This document shows, in pieces, positions 55,620-64,000 of a stretch of DNA of 64,000 bases. The stretch spans positions 124,001-188,000 of the forward strand of contig NZ_JAQGEI010000002.1 in assembly GCF_029017505.1 (NCBI RefSeq). The letters are read 5' to 3'. The notes beneath the pieces were generated by a model. It was given only the letters and a program-made list of their open reading frames with translations, was not told the DNA's origin and searched no databases. The position numbers were made by a program, and so were the translations under genes. How positions within the stretch are numbered: position 1 is the first letter of the stretch; the number at the start of each line of letters is the position of its first letter. The DNA comes from Sedimenticola hydrogenitrophicus. GTDB taxonomy: Bacteria > Pseudomonadota > Gammaproteobacteria > Chromatiales > Chromatiaceae.

Positions 55620-58600
55620 ATGAATTCGGAGAACGCCTCCACCAGTCGCGACGACACCCTTGCTCCGCCGGGGGGTGTATTGCGGATTGTCCTGATCTAC
55701 GCCGGCCTCTCGGCACTCTACATCCTGTTTTCCGACCTGCTGGTCAGCCGGCTGTTCGCGGACGCGGCCACCATCAACGTCGTCAGCACCCTCAAGGGGT
55801 GGGGCTTTGTCGCCGTCACCTCACTGCTGCTCTACCTGCTGGTGAACCGCCTGGCGGGGCAGATCGCGGTGGCGGCGCGGCGCGAACAACGACTGCAGGC
55901 GGAGCAGCGGCGCACCCTGACGTTGCTGAACTCGATCACCCACAACTCCACCGACGTGATCTTCATCAAGGATCGGGAGGGACGCTATATCGTGGGCAAC
56001 CCGGCGCTGGCGGAACTGCTGGACAAGCCACTGGATACGATCATCGGTGCCGACGACCATGCGCTCTTCCCCACTCCCCTGGCGGACCAGTTACGCGCGG
56101 ATGACCGGCGCATCATGGAGGCCGGCAAGACCGAGACCTATCATGAATCGATCATTGCCGGCGACCGGACCCTGCCCTACCTCACCACCAAGGGTCCGCT
56201 GCTGATCGGGGGCCAAATCGAGGGCATCTTCGGCATTGCCCGGGACATTTCCCTTATAAAACAGACCGAGGCGGAGATCAGGGAGAATCTGGCACGCGCA
56301 GAGGAGCGCGAGGCCGAGCTGGAGGCGGTGTTCCAGGCGCTACCGGACCTGTTCTTCCACCTGGCCGCCGACGGCAGCATCCTGGACTACCGGGCGCAAT
56401 CCCTATCCGATCTCTACCTCCCCCCCGAGGTATTCCTTGGCAAGCGCATGCAGGAGGTGTTGCCCGAACCGACCGGCGAACTGTTCACTCGCAAACTGAA
56501 GGAGGCACAGACCGCCGAAGAGATGCTGGTTTTTGACTACAGCCTTACCCGGGGAGACGCGGCCCACTATTATGAGGCACGTCTGACCCGAATCATGCGC
56601 CGCGACGAGCTGATCTGCGTGGTGCGCGACATCACCGAACGGGTTTCGGTGGAACAGAAGATCGCCCGCGCCACCCAGGAGTGGACCCAGGCCATGGATC
56701 AGTTCGACGACGTCATCTATCTGCTGGACATGCAACGCCACCTGCTACGGGCCAACAAGGCGTTCTATGAGATGGTCGGCCTGACCCAGCAGCAGAGCGT
56801 CGGCCGGCCCATCGCCGAGCTGATCCACCCGCAGGGCGAGAAGGAGCCGTGCCCGGTCTGCCGCGCCCAGGAGTCCCGGACCGAGACGGTCTTCACCCTG
56901 GAGCCGGGGGACTTCTTCAACCCCAGCGGCCTACCCATGGAGATCAGCCTGAAGCTGGTGCGCGACGGCGAAGGCAGCGCCATCGGCATTTTGATGAGCC
57001 TGCACGACCTGAGTCGCGCCCGTCAGATGGAGGAGCGGCTGCGGCTCGCCGCCAGTGTGTTCGAAAATACCGACGAGGGGGTGATCATCACCGACCCCGA
57101 CGGCAACATCCTGGAGGTCAACCGTGCCTTCAGCGAGATCCAGGGCTACTCCCGCGAGGAGGTGATCGGGAAAAACCCGCGCATGTTCAGGTCCGGCCAC
57201 CACGATGAGAGCTTCTACCGCGATCTATGGCGTGCGCTGACCGAGACGGGACACTGGCGCGGCGAGCTGTGGAATCGGCGCAAGAACGGCGAAGTGTTCC
57301 CGAAATGGCAGACCATCAACCAGGTGCTCGACAGCCAGGGCAACCTGACCCACTATGTCGGCATCTTCTCCGATATCACCCATATCAAACGCTCCAAGGC
57401 CCAACTGGACCACATGGGCCATCACGACGCCCTCACCGACCTGCCCAACCGCCTGCTGCTGAACGAGCGCCTGGAGCAGGCGATCAAACACGCGGAACGC
57501 CACAACACCCAGTTGGCGGTGGTCTTCCTGGACCTGGACAACTTCAAGCATATCAACGACAGCCTGGGCCATCCGGTGGGCGATCAGCTGCTGCAGGAGG
57601 TGGCCCGCAAGCTGGTGCAGACGGTGCGCCAGGATGACACCGTGGCACGCATCGGCGGCGATGAATTCGTGCTGCTGCTGGAGGATATCGGCAAACCGGA
57701 AAACGCCGGCCTGGCGGCACAGAAGATGGCGGGGGTGTTTGCCCAATCCTTCCAGCTCGAAGATCAGGCCATCCGCATCACCGCCAGCCTCGGTATCTGT
57801 ATCTGCCCCCAGGACGGTAAGGACCCCGCCACCCTGCTGCGCAATGCCGACGCCGCCATGTACCGGGCCAAGGAGGAGGGGCGCAATACCTATCAGTTCT
57901 ACACCGAGGAGCTGACCCGCAACGCCTTCGAGCGGGTACTGCTGGAGAACAACCTGCGCCAGGCGATCGAACAGGGACAGCTGGTGCTGCATTATCAGCT
58001 GCAGAAGGAGCTGCAGAGCGGCAAAATCATCGGCGTGGAGGCCCTGGTGCGCTGGGTGCATCCGGAACTCGGGATGATTTCACCCGCCAAGTTCATCCCC
58101 ATGGCGGAAGAGTCCGGCCTGATCCACCCGATCGGCGACTGGGTGTTGAGAACCGCCTGTCGCCAGGGCAGAGAGTGGCTGGACAAGGGGATCGACTTCG
58201 GCCGCATCTCGGTTAATATCGCCGGCCCGCAACTGCAGCGCGGCACCCTGGTGGCCGAGGTGGTCGCGGCGCTGGAGGAGACCGGACTGCCCACCCACCA
58301 CCTGGAGCTGGAGGTGACCGAGGGCTTTATCATGCAGCAGGCGGAATCGGCCATCACCCAGTTGCAGGCGCTGCGCGATCTCGGATTGACCCTGTCCATC
58401 GACGACTTCGGTACCGGCTACTCCTCCCTCAGCTACCTGAAACAACTGCCCATCCACAAACTCAAGATCGACCAGTCCTTCGTGCGCGACATCCCCGAAG
58501 ACCGGAATGACATGGCCATAGCGGACGCCATCATCGCCATGGGCCGGAGTCTCGGCCTGACCGTGATCGCCGAGGGGGTGGAGACCGAGGCGCAGGCCGA

Positions 58601-58703
58601 TTTCCTCAAACAGGCCGGCTGCCAGGAGGGACAGGGCTTCCTGTTCAGTAGGCCGGTCAGCGCGGCGGCGGTGGCAGCGCTGATCCTCGACCAGGCGGAG
58701 TGA
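55620..58703 (+). CDS. PAS-GGDEF-EAL cyclic di-GMP enzyme
   Basis: 1027 residues from ATG 55620. Two N-terminal membrane segments (about 24-45 and 58-80) are followed by four PAS-like domains (about 100-600), a GGDEF domain with intact IGGDEF, and an EAL domain with intact EALVRW and DDFGTGYSSL. Both the diguanylate cyclase and phosphodiesterase sites look complete. The PAS domains probably sense redox or a small ligand. No partner genes. The start is set by the repeat junction. Confidence 0.94.
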   Translation: MNSENASTSRDDTLAPPGGVLRIVLIYAGLSALYILFSDLLVSRLFADAATINVVSTLKGWGFVAVTSLLLYLLVNRLAGQIAVAARREQRLQAEQRRTLTLLNSITHNSTDVIFIKDREGRYIVGNPALAELLDKPLDTIIGADDHALFPTPLADQLRADDRRIMEAGKTETYHESIIAGDRTLPYLTTKGPLLIGGQIEGIFGIARDISLIKQTEAEIRENLARAEEREAELEAVFQALPDLFFHLAADGSILDYRAQSLSDLYLPPEVFLGKRMQEVLPEPTGELFTRKLKEAQTAEEMLVFDYSLTRGDAAHYYEARLTRIMRRDELICVVRDITERVSVEQKIARATQEWTQAMDQFDDVIYLLDMQRHLLRANKAFYEMVGLTQQQSVGRPIAELIHPQGEKEPCPVCRAQESRTETVFTLEPGDFFNPSGLPMEISLKLVRDGEGSAIGILMSLHDLSRARQMEERLRLAASVFENTDEGVIITDPDGNILEVNRAFSEIQGYSREEVIGKNPRMFRSGHHDESFYRDLWRALTETGHWRGELWNRRKNGEVFPKWQTINQVLDSQGNLTHYVGIFSDITHIKRSKAQLDHMGHHDALTDLPNRLLLNERLEQAIKHAERHNTQLAVVFLDLDNFKHINDSLGHPVGDQLLQEVARKLVQTVRQDDTVARIGGDEFVLLLEDIGKPENAGLAAQKMAGVFAQSFQLEDQAIRITASLGICICPQDGKDPATLLRNADAAMYRAKEEGRNTYQFYTEELTRNAFERVLLENNLRQAIEQGQLVLHYQLQKELQSGKIIGVEALVRWVHPELGMISPAKFIPMAEESGLIHPIGDWVLRTACRQGREWLDKGIDFGRISVNIAGPQLQRGTLVAEVVAALEETGLPTHHLELEVTEGFIMQQAESAITQLQALRDLGLTLSIDDFGTGYSSLSYLKQLPIHKLKIDQSFVRDIPEDRNDMAIADAIIAMGRSLGLTVIAEGVETEAQADFLKQAGCQEGQGFLFSRPVSAAAVAALILDQAE

Positions 58704-58745
58704 TACGGCAGGCGTCGCGGCACGGCACGCTACCCAACATGAAGT

Positions 58746-59564
58746 TCAGCCTTCGGTAAGAAAATTGCCCGTCCCGGTTCCGATTACCGGTGACTCCGCC
58801 GACGTTTCGGCCTCGTCCTTGAGGTTCACCCCGGAGAGTTTTCTCCGCCGCGCCGCGCTCATCAGGTAATGCAGCTTGTGGGCCGCCACCGCATAGGCCA
58901 ACCCCTGCTGTCGAATATTGGAGAGGCAGTTGCGCTCGGCATCGCTACAACCGGGGTGCGGATGATAAGTAAAGTAGACACCGAGACTGTCGGGGGAACT
59001 GAGACCCGGGCGTTCACCGATCAGCACGGCCACCATCTCCGCACGCATGACCACGGCCACCTCATCGCCAATCGCCACACGCCCCTGCTCAACCAGCACC
59101 AGCGGGGCAATGGACCAGCCCTCCTGCCGCAGCATCGGGGTGATGGCGTCAAGAAAACTGACCGCATGGTGATGGACCGCCAGGGCCGAGAGCCCGTCGG
59201 CGATGACGAAGGCCAGGTCAAACGTGACGGAATCATCGGCGAATGCCTGCTCAAGCCGGGCACGCGAGGGCCGGTCGAGCCGGCGCCCCAGGTCGGGCCG
59301 TTGCAGATAGTGCGCGCGATCCGGCGCCGAACTGCGCAACCGCAGCGATGGATAGCCGCCGGCAGTCAGTCTCCGCACCAGACCTTTCGCATCCAGCGGC
59401 AGGTGTACCGCATCGCGGGCCTGGGCGTGGGCCAGCTGAAATTCCAGGTGGGGTTGGGTGGGCACACTGACCCCGGCCCGCCCCAGGGCAATACGCGCAT
59501 CGGTAAAACGGCGCAGCTGCCGCCACGGGTTGTCGATGACCGGTGGGGTAGGTTTGGCACTCAT
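58746..59564 (-). CDS. eutC: Ethanolamine ammonia-lyase small subunit
   Basis: 272 residues. Marks are ARIALGRAG at the N-terminus, [10 protein letters not shown] and [20 protein letters not shown]. With EutB it converts ethanolamine to acetaldehyde and ammonia using adenosylcobalamin. 11 bp after eutB. No microcompartment shell genes nearby. Confidence 0.96.
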   Translation of the reverse strand: MSAKPTPPVIDNPWRQLRRFTDARIALGRAGVSVPTQPHLEFQLAHAQARDAVHLPLDAKGLVRRLTAGGYPSLRLRSSAPDRAHYLQRPDLGRRLDRPSRARLEQAFADDSVTFDLAFVIADGLSALAVHHHAVSFLDAITPMLRQEGWSIAPLVLVEQGRVAIGDEVAVVMRAEMVAVLIGERPGLSSPDSLGVYFTYHPHPGCSDAERNCLSNIRQQGLAYAVAAHKLHYLMSAARRRKLSGVNLKDEAETSAESPVIGTGTGNFLTEG

Positions 59565-59575
59565 GGCGGAATCTC

Positions 59576-60964
59576 CTAGTCCAAGCGATCGAGGGCGCGG
59601 CGAAACGGCCGCGGCAGCGCCCGTTCAGACCCGCAGAGCTCGCCGTTTTCAAAGATCCCCATCTGCTGCAGCCAGCTCTCGAACTCGGGCGCCGGGCGCA
59701 GGCCCAGCACGCGCCGCAGGTACAGGGCGTCGTGGAACGAGGTGGTCTGGTAGTTGAGCATCACGTCGTCGGAGCCCGGAATACCCATGATGAAGTTACA
59801 ACCCGCGGTACCCAACAGGGTCAGCAGGATATCCATGTCGTTCTGGTCCGCCTCGGCATGGTTGGTGTAGCAGACATCGCACCCCATGGGGAGACCCAAC
59901 AGCTTCCCGCAAAAATGATCCTCCAATCCCGCACGGATGATCTGTTTGCCGTCGAACAGGTATTCCGGGCCGATAAACCCAACCACCGTATTGACCAGGA
60001 GCGGCCGGAATTTACGCGCCACTGCGTAGGCGCGCGCCTCGCAGGTCTGTTGATCGAGATCGTGGTGGGCATCGGCGGAGAGCGCGCTGCCCTGGCCGGT
60101 CTCGAAATACATGACGTTGTCGCCCAGGGTACCGCGCCCCAACGCCAGCGCCGCCTGGTGGGCCTCGGCAAGCAGGCCCAGGTTGATCCCGAAACTGGCA
60201 TTGGCTTGCTCGGTACCGGCGATGGACTGAAACACCAGGTCCACCGGCGCGCCGCGCCGGATCGCTTCCAGATGGGTGGTGACATGGGCCAACAGGCAGG
60301 ACTGGGTAGGGATCTGGTACTTATTGATAATGTCATCCAGCATCTTCATCAGCGTGGTCACCGCAGTGAGGCTGTCGCTGGCGGGATTGATGCCGATCAC
60401 CGCATCGCCGCTGCCGTACAGCAGCCCGTCCAGTATGCTGGCGGCGATCCCGGTCGGGTCGTCCGTAGGGTGGTTCGGCTGCAGGCGGGTGGCCAGCCGC
60501 CCTTCCAGGCCGATGGTGTTGCGAAAGCGCGTGACCACGCGGCACTTGCGCGCCACCAGGATCAGATCCTGAATGCGCATCAGTTTGGAGACCGCTGCCA
60601 CCATCTCCGGCACCAGCCCCGGGGCCAGCCCGGTCAGGGCCGATTCGTCGGCCTGGTCGGAGAGCAGCCAGTTGCGGAAATCACCCACGCTGAGATGGCT
60701 CACCGGCTGGAAGGCCCGGGTATCGTGGTCGTCGATGATGAGCCGCGTGACCTCGTCGCTCTCGTAGGGAACCAGCGCCTCATTCAAGAAGTGTTTCAGC
60801 GGCACCTCGGCCAGCGCCATCTGCGCCGCCACCCGCTCCTGCTCGGAATCCGCCGCGATACCCGCGAGCTGATCGCCCGAGCGCGCGGGACTGGCCTTCG
60901 CCAGCAACTGCTTCAACGATTCAAACCCGTAGACGCTGTTCGCCAGCGTATGCCTATAAGGCAT
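59576..60964 (-). CDS. eutB: Ethanolamine ammonia-lyase large subunit
   Basis: 462 residues, the catalytic subunit with substrate and B12 sites. Family stretches: [36 protein letters not shown] and [22 protein letters not shown]. Strong RBS GGAGGT. Preceded by a broken TRAP permease gene, probably the former transporter of this operon. Adenosylcobalamin could come from the PduO-type enzyme at the left edge. Confidence 0.97.
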   Translation of the reverse strand: MPYRHTLANSVYGFESLKQLLAKASPARSGDQLAGIAADSEQERVAAQMALAEVPLKHFLNEALVPYESDEVTRLIIDDHDTRAFQPVSHLSVGDFRNWLLSDQADESALTGLAPGLVPEMVAAVSKLMRIQDLILVARKCRVVTRFRNTIGLEGRLATRLQPNHPTDDPTGIAASILDGLLYGSGDAVIGINPASDSLTAVTTLMKMLDDIINKYQIPTQSCLLAHVTTHLEAIRRGAPVDLVFQSIAGTEQANASFGINLGLLAEAHQAALALGRGTLGDNVMYFETGQGSALSADAHHDLDQQTCEARAYAVARKFRPLLVNTVVGFIGPEYLFDGKQIIRAGLEDHFCGKLLGLPMGCDVCYTNHAEADQNDMDILLTLLGTAGCNFIMGIPGSDDVMLNYQTTSFHDALYLRRVLGLRPAPEFESWLQQMGIFENGELCGSERALPRPFRRALDRLD

Positions 60965-60980
60965 CGGACACCTCCTTGCA

Positions 60981-61180
60981 CTACCGGCCCAGCACCGGAT
61001 TGGGCCACCAGGGTGAGCGCTCCGGTATAAAGGTAGTCATCAGCAGCACCGGCAGAAAGCCCAGCAGCAGGGACACCCAGGTCGGCCTGAACATGGCGCT
61101 CAACCCGGCCTTGCCGATCAATGCACCAAGTAAAGTATGGGCGCGGTGGGCGGCGTGATCAATCCCATGCCGAGATTTGA
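60981..61180 (-). pseudogene. 3' remnant of a TRAP large permease (dctM-like)
   Basis: Read leftward, SNLGMGLITPPTAPILYLV is the conserved DctM motif (compare NMQIGYFTPPVGMNLF in the intact dctM). A frameshift follows; then a second frame gives IGKAGLSAMFRPTWVSLLLG and FLPVLLMTTFIPERSPWW-PN before a stop 16 bp upstream of eutB. The rest of the gene is gone. The remnant suggests eutBC once had a TRAP transporter. Nothing else is recognised in the 82 bp up to the next gene (61181-61262). Confidence 0.8.
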
Positions 61181-61262
61181 ACCCACATCGTCCCCTGGCG
61201 TATCTCGCGAACTGAAGCGCGGGTTGGCGCAGCGGGTGCGATCGGTCAGGCCCGACGGACGC

Positions 61263-62696
61263 CTAGAAATGGATCACCTCGCCCAGGGTCGGGATCGAGG
61301 CGTCCCAGTTGTACTCCTCGACAAAACGCTTCTGCAGGGCCAGCATGCTTTCAGGTTCGCCGTGCACCAGATAGAGCCGGGGCATGGCCTTGCGCATGTG
61401 TCCCGCCCACTCCAGCAGCTGCGACTGGCCGGCATGGGCGGAGAAGCCGCCCAGGGTGTGGATCTGCGCCTTGACGGCGATCTCGCTGCCGAGGATTTTC
61501 ACCTTCTTCACCCCATCCACCAATAGTCGGCCCAGGGTGCCGCGGGCCTGGAACCCGGCGATGATCAGGTGGGTATTCTTGCGCCAGAGGTTGTATTTCA
61601 GATGGTGCCTGATGCGCCCGCCGTGACACATGCCGCTGCCGGCGATGATAATGGCGCCGCCGCTGATCTTGTTCAGCGCCATCGACTCCTCGACACTGCG
61701 GGTAAAACGCAGGATCGGCAGCCACTGCTGCCAGTCATGGGTCATGATCTCGCGGAACTCGGGATCATCCTTGTTGAACAACCGGGTATTCTGCTCATAG
61801 ATCTCGCTGATACTGGTGGCCATCGGGCTGTCGATGAAGATGTTGTTCTGGCGCAGTTGCCCGGACTGATAGAGCTGTCCCAGGTGATAGATCAGATCCT
61901 GGGTCCGGCCCACGGCAAACGACGGAATCAGCACATTACCGCCACTTTGCGCCGCCGCGTCCAGCGCCGCACTGAACTCCGCCATGGTCTCCTCCAGCGG
62001 CTGATGATTCCGGTTACCGTAGGTCGACTCCAGCAGCAACAGGTCCGCCTCGGAAATAATGGCCGGATCGCGCATCAGCGGGGCGCGGCTGTTGCCCAGG
62101 TCACCGGAAAACACCAGCTTGCGGGTCTCCCCCTTCTCCTCGATCCACAACTCGACGATGGCCGAGCCGAGGATATGTCCCGCCTCGCGAAAACAGAGCC
62201 GGACGCCGGGCAGGATCTCCGCCACGGTGCCGTAGGTCATCCCCTGGCACAGCGCCAGTTCCCGTTCCACATCGTCGATATCATAGAGCGGCTCGATGGC
62301 CCTCTTTCCGGCGCGGGCGCGCCGCTTGTTCTCCCATTCGCTATCCTTCTGCTGCAGGAACGCGGCATCCTTGTGCATGGTCGGCAGCAATGCCTCGGTC
62401 TGCAGGGTCATGTAGATCGGTCCGCCGTAGCCCTGCTTCACCAACAGCGGCAGCATGCCCGAGTGATCCAGGTGGGCGTGGGAGAGGACCACCGCATCAA
62501 TGTCGCCGACGGCGAACGGGAAGTGGACTTCGGCCGCCTCATTGCCGTTCGATCCGCCCCGCCGCCCCCCTCTCTTATTGTTGTTCTCTCCCTGCAGCAG
62601 GCCGCACTCCAGCAGGATCCGCTGCCGCCCGCTGCTGATCAGATAGCAGGAGCCGGTCACCCGTTGCGCCGCGCCATAAAATGTCAATGTACTCAC
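61263..62696 (-). CDS. MBL-fold beta-CASP ribonuclease-like protein
   Basis: 477 residues from GTG 62696 with GGGAGG upstream. Metal site SHAHLDHSG near residue 70, AGHILGS, FSGDLG, and beta-CASP motifs (FAVGRTQDLIYHLG, SGMCHGGRI, FSAHAG, LVHGEP). Related proteins of the CPSF73/YSH1 type cut RNA; bacterial members are less studied. Divergent from the P-type ATPase. Confidence 0.9.
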   Translation of the reverse strand: MSTLTFYGAAQRVTGSCYLISSGRQRILLECGLLQGENNNKRGGRRGGSNGNEAAEVHFPFAVGDIDAVVLSHAHLDHSGMLPLLVKQGYGGPIYMTLQTEALLPTMHKDAAFLQQKDSEWENKRRARAGKRAIEPLYDIDDVERELALCQGMTYGTVAEILPGVRLCFREAGHILGSAIVELWIEEKGETRKLVFSGDLGNSRAPLMRDPAIISEADLLLLESTYGNRNHQPLEETMAEFSAALDAAAQSGGNVLIPSFAVGRTQDLIYHLGQLYQSGQLRQNNIFIDSPMATSISEIYEQNTRLFNKDDPEFREIMTHDWQQWLPILRFTRSVEESMALNKISGGAIIIAGSGMCHGGRIRHHLKYNLWRKNTHLIIAGFQARGTLGRLLVDGVKKVKILGSEIAVKAQIHTLGGFSAHAGQSQLLEWAGHMRKAMPRLYLVHGEPESMLALQKRFVEEYNWDASIPTLGEVIHF

Positions 62697-62886
62697 CCGT
62701 ACCTCCCGCTGACGACAGAACCAAAACCACTCCCGGTAATCATAACCAGGATGCGGCCTCGCGTCCGACGACAAGGATACTCCGTTGACCCGCGTCAAGG
62801 CGCCCGGTCGACAGCGGTAACAGGAATCAACTAGGCTGTGCATACGTCGAAACGCTATTCATCCCCCCACAACCCCAGGTCCGATA

Positions 62887-64000
62887 ATGACTATCAACCA
62901 CAGACGCCATCAGAATAAGCACCGACCGGACACGCCCGCAAGTGCCTGGCACGCCATGGCGGCGGCGGCGGTTTTTGAGTCCCTTTCCACTCGCGAGGAG
63001 GGCTTGAGCGCGACGGAGGTGGAACGCCGCCTGGCCCGGCATGGCCCCAACCGACTCAACCCACCGGCTATCCGCGGCGCCCTGGCGCGTTTTTTCGATC
63101 AGTTCCGCAACGTATTGATCTATGTCCTGCTGGTGGCGGGCGCGGTGACCACCGCCATGGGCCATTTGGTCGATTCCGGGGTGATATTCGGTGTGGTGAT
63201 CGTCAACGCGATTATCGGCTTCATCCAGGAAGGCAAGGCCGAACGGGCACTGGAGGCGGTACGCAATATGCTGTCACCCCAGGCCATGGTGGTCCGGGAC
63301 GGCAAAAGATTCACCCTGCCGGCCGAGCAACTCGTCCCGGGTGACCTGGTGTTCATCCAGTCCGGGGACCGGGTGCCGGCGGATCTGCGCCTGTTCAATC
63401 TCCGCAACCTGCACATTGACGAGGCGATGCTCACCGGCGAATCGCTGGCGGCGGAAAAAAGCACCGATCCCGTGGAACCGCATGCCCCGCTGGGGGACCG
63501 CGGCTGCATGGCTTACTCCGGCACACTGGTCACCTTCGGACAGGGCACCGGCCTGGTGGTCGCCACCGGCGAACAGAGCGAGATCGGCAGAATCAGCACC
63601 CTGCTGGCGCAGGTAGAGGTACTGAACACCCCCCTGACCCGACAGATGTCGCAGTTTGCCAGCCGGCTCTCCATGGCCATCCTGGCCATCGCCCTGTTTG
63701 CCGCCCTGTTCGGCATCCTGGTGCATGACAACTCCCTGGAGGAGATGTTTCTCGCCGCTGTGGGGCTGGCGGTAGCGGCGATTCCGGAGGGTCTCCCGGC
63801 CATTATCACCATCACCCTGGCGATCGGGGTGCAGCGAATGGCGGGCAGAAACGCCATTATCCGGCGCCTGCCGGCGGTGGAGACCCTCGGTTCGGTCAAT
63901 GTGATCTGTTCCGACAAGACCGGCACCCTGACCCGCAACGAAATGATGGTGCAGTCGCTGGTGTTCGCCGAGGCCTCCCTCGATGTGGAGGGCAGCGGCT
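62887..64000 (+). CDS. Cation-transporting P-type ATPase (5' part)
   Basis: 371 residues of an open frame that runs off the window. Cation-ATPase N-terminal domain, actuator LTGESLAAEK, PEGLPAIITITLAIGVQRMA (type II, Ca2+/Na+/K+-like ion site) and phosphorylation site DKTGTLT at Asp 343. A P-II ATPase for calcium or a monovalent cation is likely; the substrate cannot be decided from this part. Confidence 0.95.
   Translation, partial: MTINHRRHQNKHRPDTPASAWHAMAAAAVFESLSTREEGLSATEVERRLARHGPNRLNPPAIRGALARFFDQFRNVLIYVLLVAGAVTTAMGHLVDSGVIFGVVIVNAIIGFIQEGKAERALEAVRNMLSPQAMVVRDGKRFTLPAEQLVPGDLVFIQSGDRVPADLRLFNLRNLHIDEAMLTGESLAAEKSTDPVEPHAPLGDRGCMAYSGTLVTFGQGTGLVVATGEQSEIGRISTLLAQVEVLNTPLTRQMSQFASRLSMAILAIALFAALFGILVHDNSLEEMFLAAVGLAVAAIPEGLPAIITITLAIGVQRMAGRNAIIRRLPAVETLGSVNVICSDKTGTLTRNEMMVQSLVFAEASLDVEGSG

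Noticed and set aside
58746-60964. Ethanolamine microcompartment operon
   Set aside because: Only eutB and eutC are present; no shell, EutH, EutE or EutD genes lie in the window.
61137-61526. A 129-codon frame on the plus strand overlapping the nuclease gene end
   Set aside because: It is antisense to the beta-CASP gene and to the permease relic, both supported by motifs on the other strand.

Overview
The window is a GC-rich chromosomal segment of a gammaproteobacterium. The evidence is the gene content and order: rpsT, murJ, ribF, ileS, lspA / fkpB, ispH / minor pilins / proB, obg, rpmA, rplU, ispB is a cluster that stays together in Pseudomonas-like genomes, and BolA, Fur, DUF1820, DUF1631, PilY1 and PduO-type proteins fit the same class. 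A Chromatiales or sulfur-oxidiser-like host is a guess. No plasmid, phage or CRISPR signal was seen. LAYOUT. 1-10.2 kb: end of a cobalamin adenosyltransferase gene, fkpB-ispH, two toxin-antitoxin modules followed by a decayed second copy of the ispH 3' end, then a low-GC type IV pilus minor-pilin operon (pilE, fimT, pilV, pilW, pilX, pilY1). 10.3-21.8 kb: Irr-like Fur paralogue, tRNA-Thr, chemoreceptor, QueD-like protein, dihydroorotase, gloB, hisI, fur, DUF1820, ankyrin lipoprotein, bolA. 20.9-25.4 kb: TRAP transporter operon (tatT, dctP, cupin, dctQ, dctM) with small transposon-like elements in it. 25.5-31.3 kb: HDAC-family deacetylase divergent from a Pat-type lysine acetyltransferase, a repeat array, a sigma-54-activator-like protein without the GAFTGA region, and a TauE/SafE-like membrane protein. 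31.4-35.1 kb: AAA ATPase, EgtB/FGE-like protein without its iron ligands, and a radical SAM protein, closely spaced on one strand. 35-43 kb: two FKBP isomerases, nadC, DUF1631, and a DUF1538 pair with PII-like, CBS and ampD genes. 43.3-55.2 kb: lspA, ileS, ribF, murJ, rpsT, proB, obg, rpmA, rplU, ispB, tRNA-Pro. 55.5-64 kb: PAS-GGDEF-EAL protein, eutBC with a broken TRAP permease in front, a beta-CASP nuclease and a P-type ATPase cut by the window end. MAIN THREADS. (1) fkpB-ispH-pil and lspA-ileS-rpsT-ispB are two halves of a conserved cluster; one inversion of about 42.6 kb, from the pduO/fkpB junction to the ampD/lspA junction, would rejoin lspA with fkpB in the right orientation. (2) The window is full of small non-autonomous repeats: a 207-214 bp palindromic element with GTAA ends and 8-bp target duplications (IS66-like), a 160 bp palindromic element, a 232 bp insertion with 10-bp duplications separating dctQ from dctM, a 75-80 bp unit that ends exactly at the start codons of two unrelated genes, and several REP-like families. 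(3) The AAA / EgtB-like / radical SAM cassette is the best candidate for an undescribed enzymatic system.
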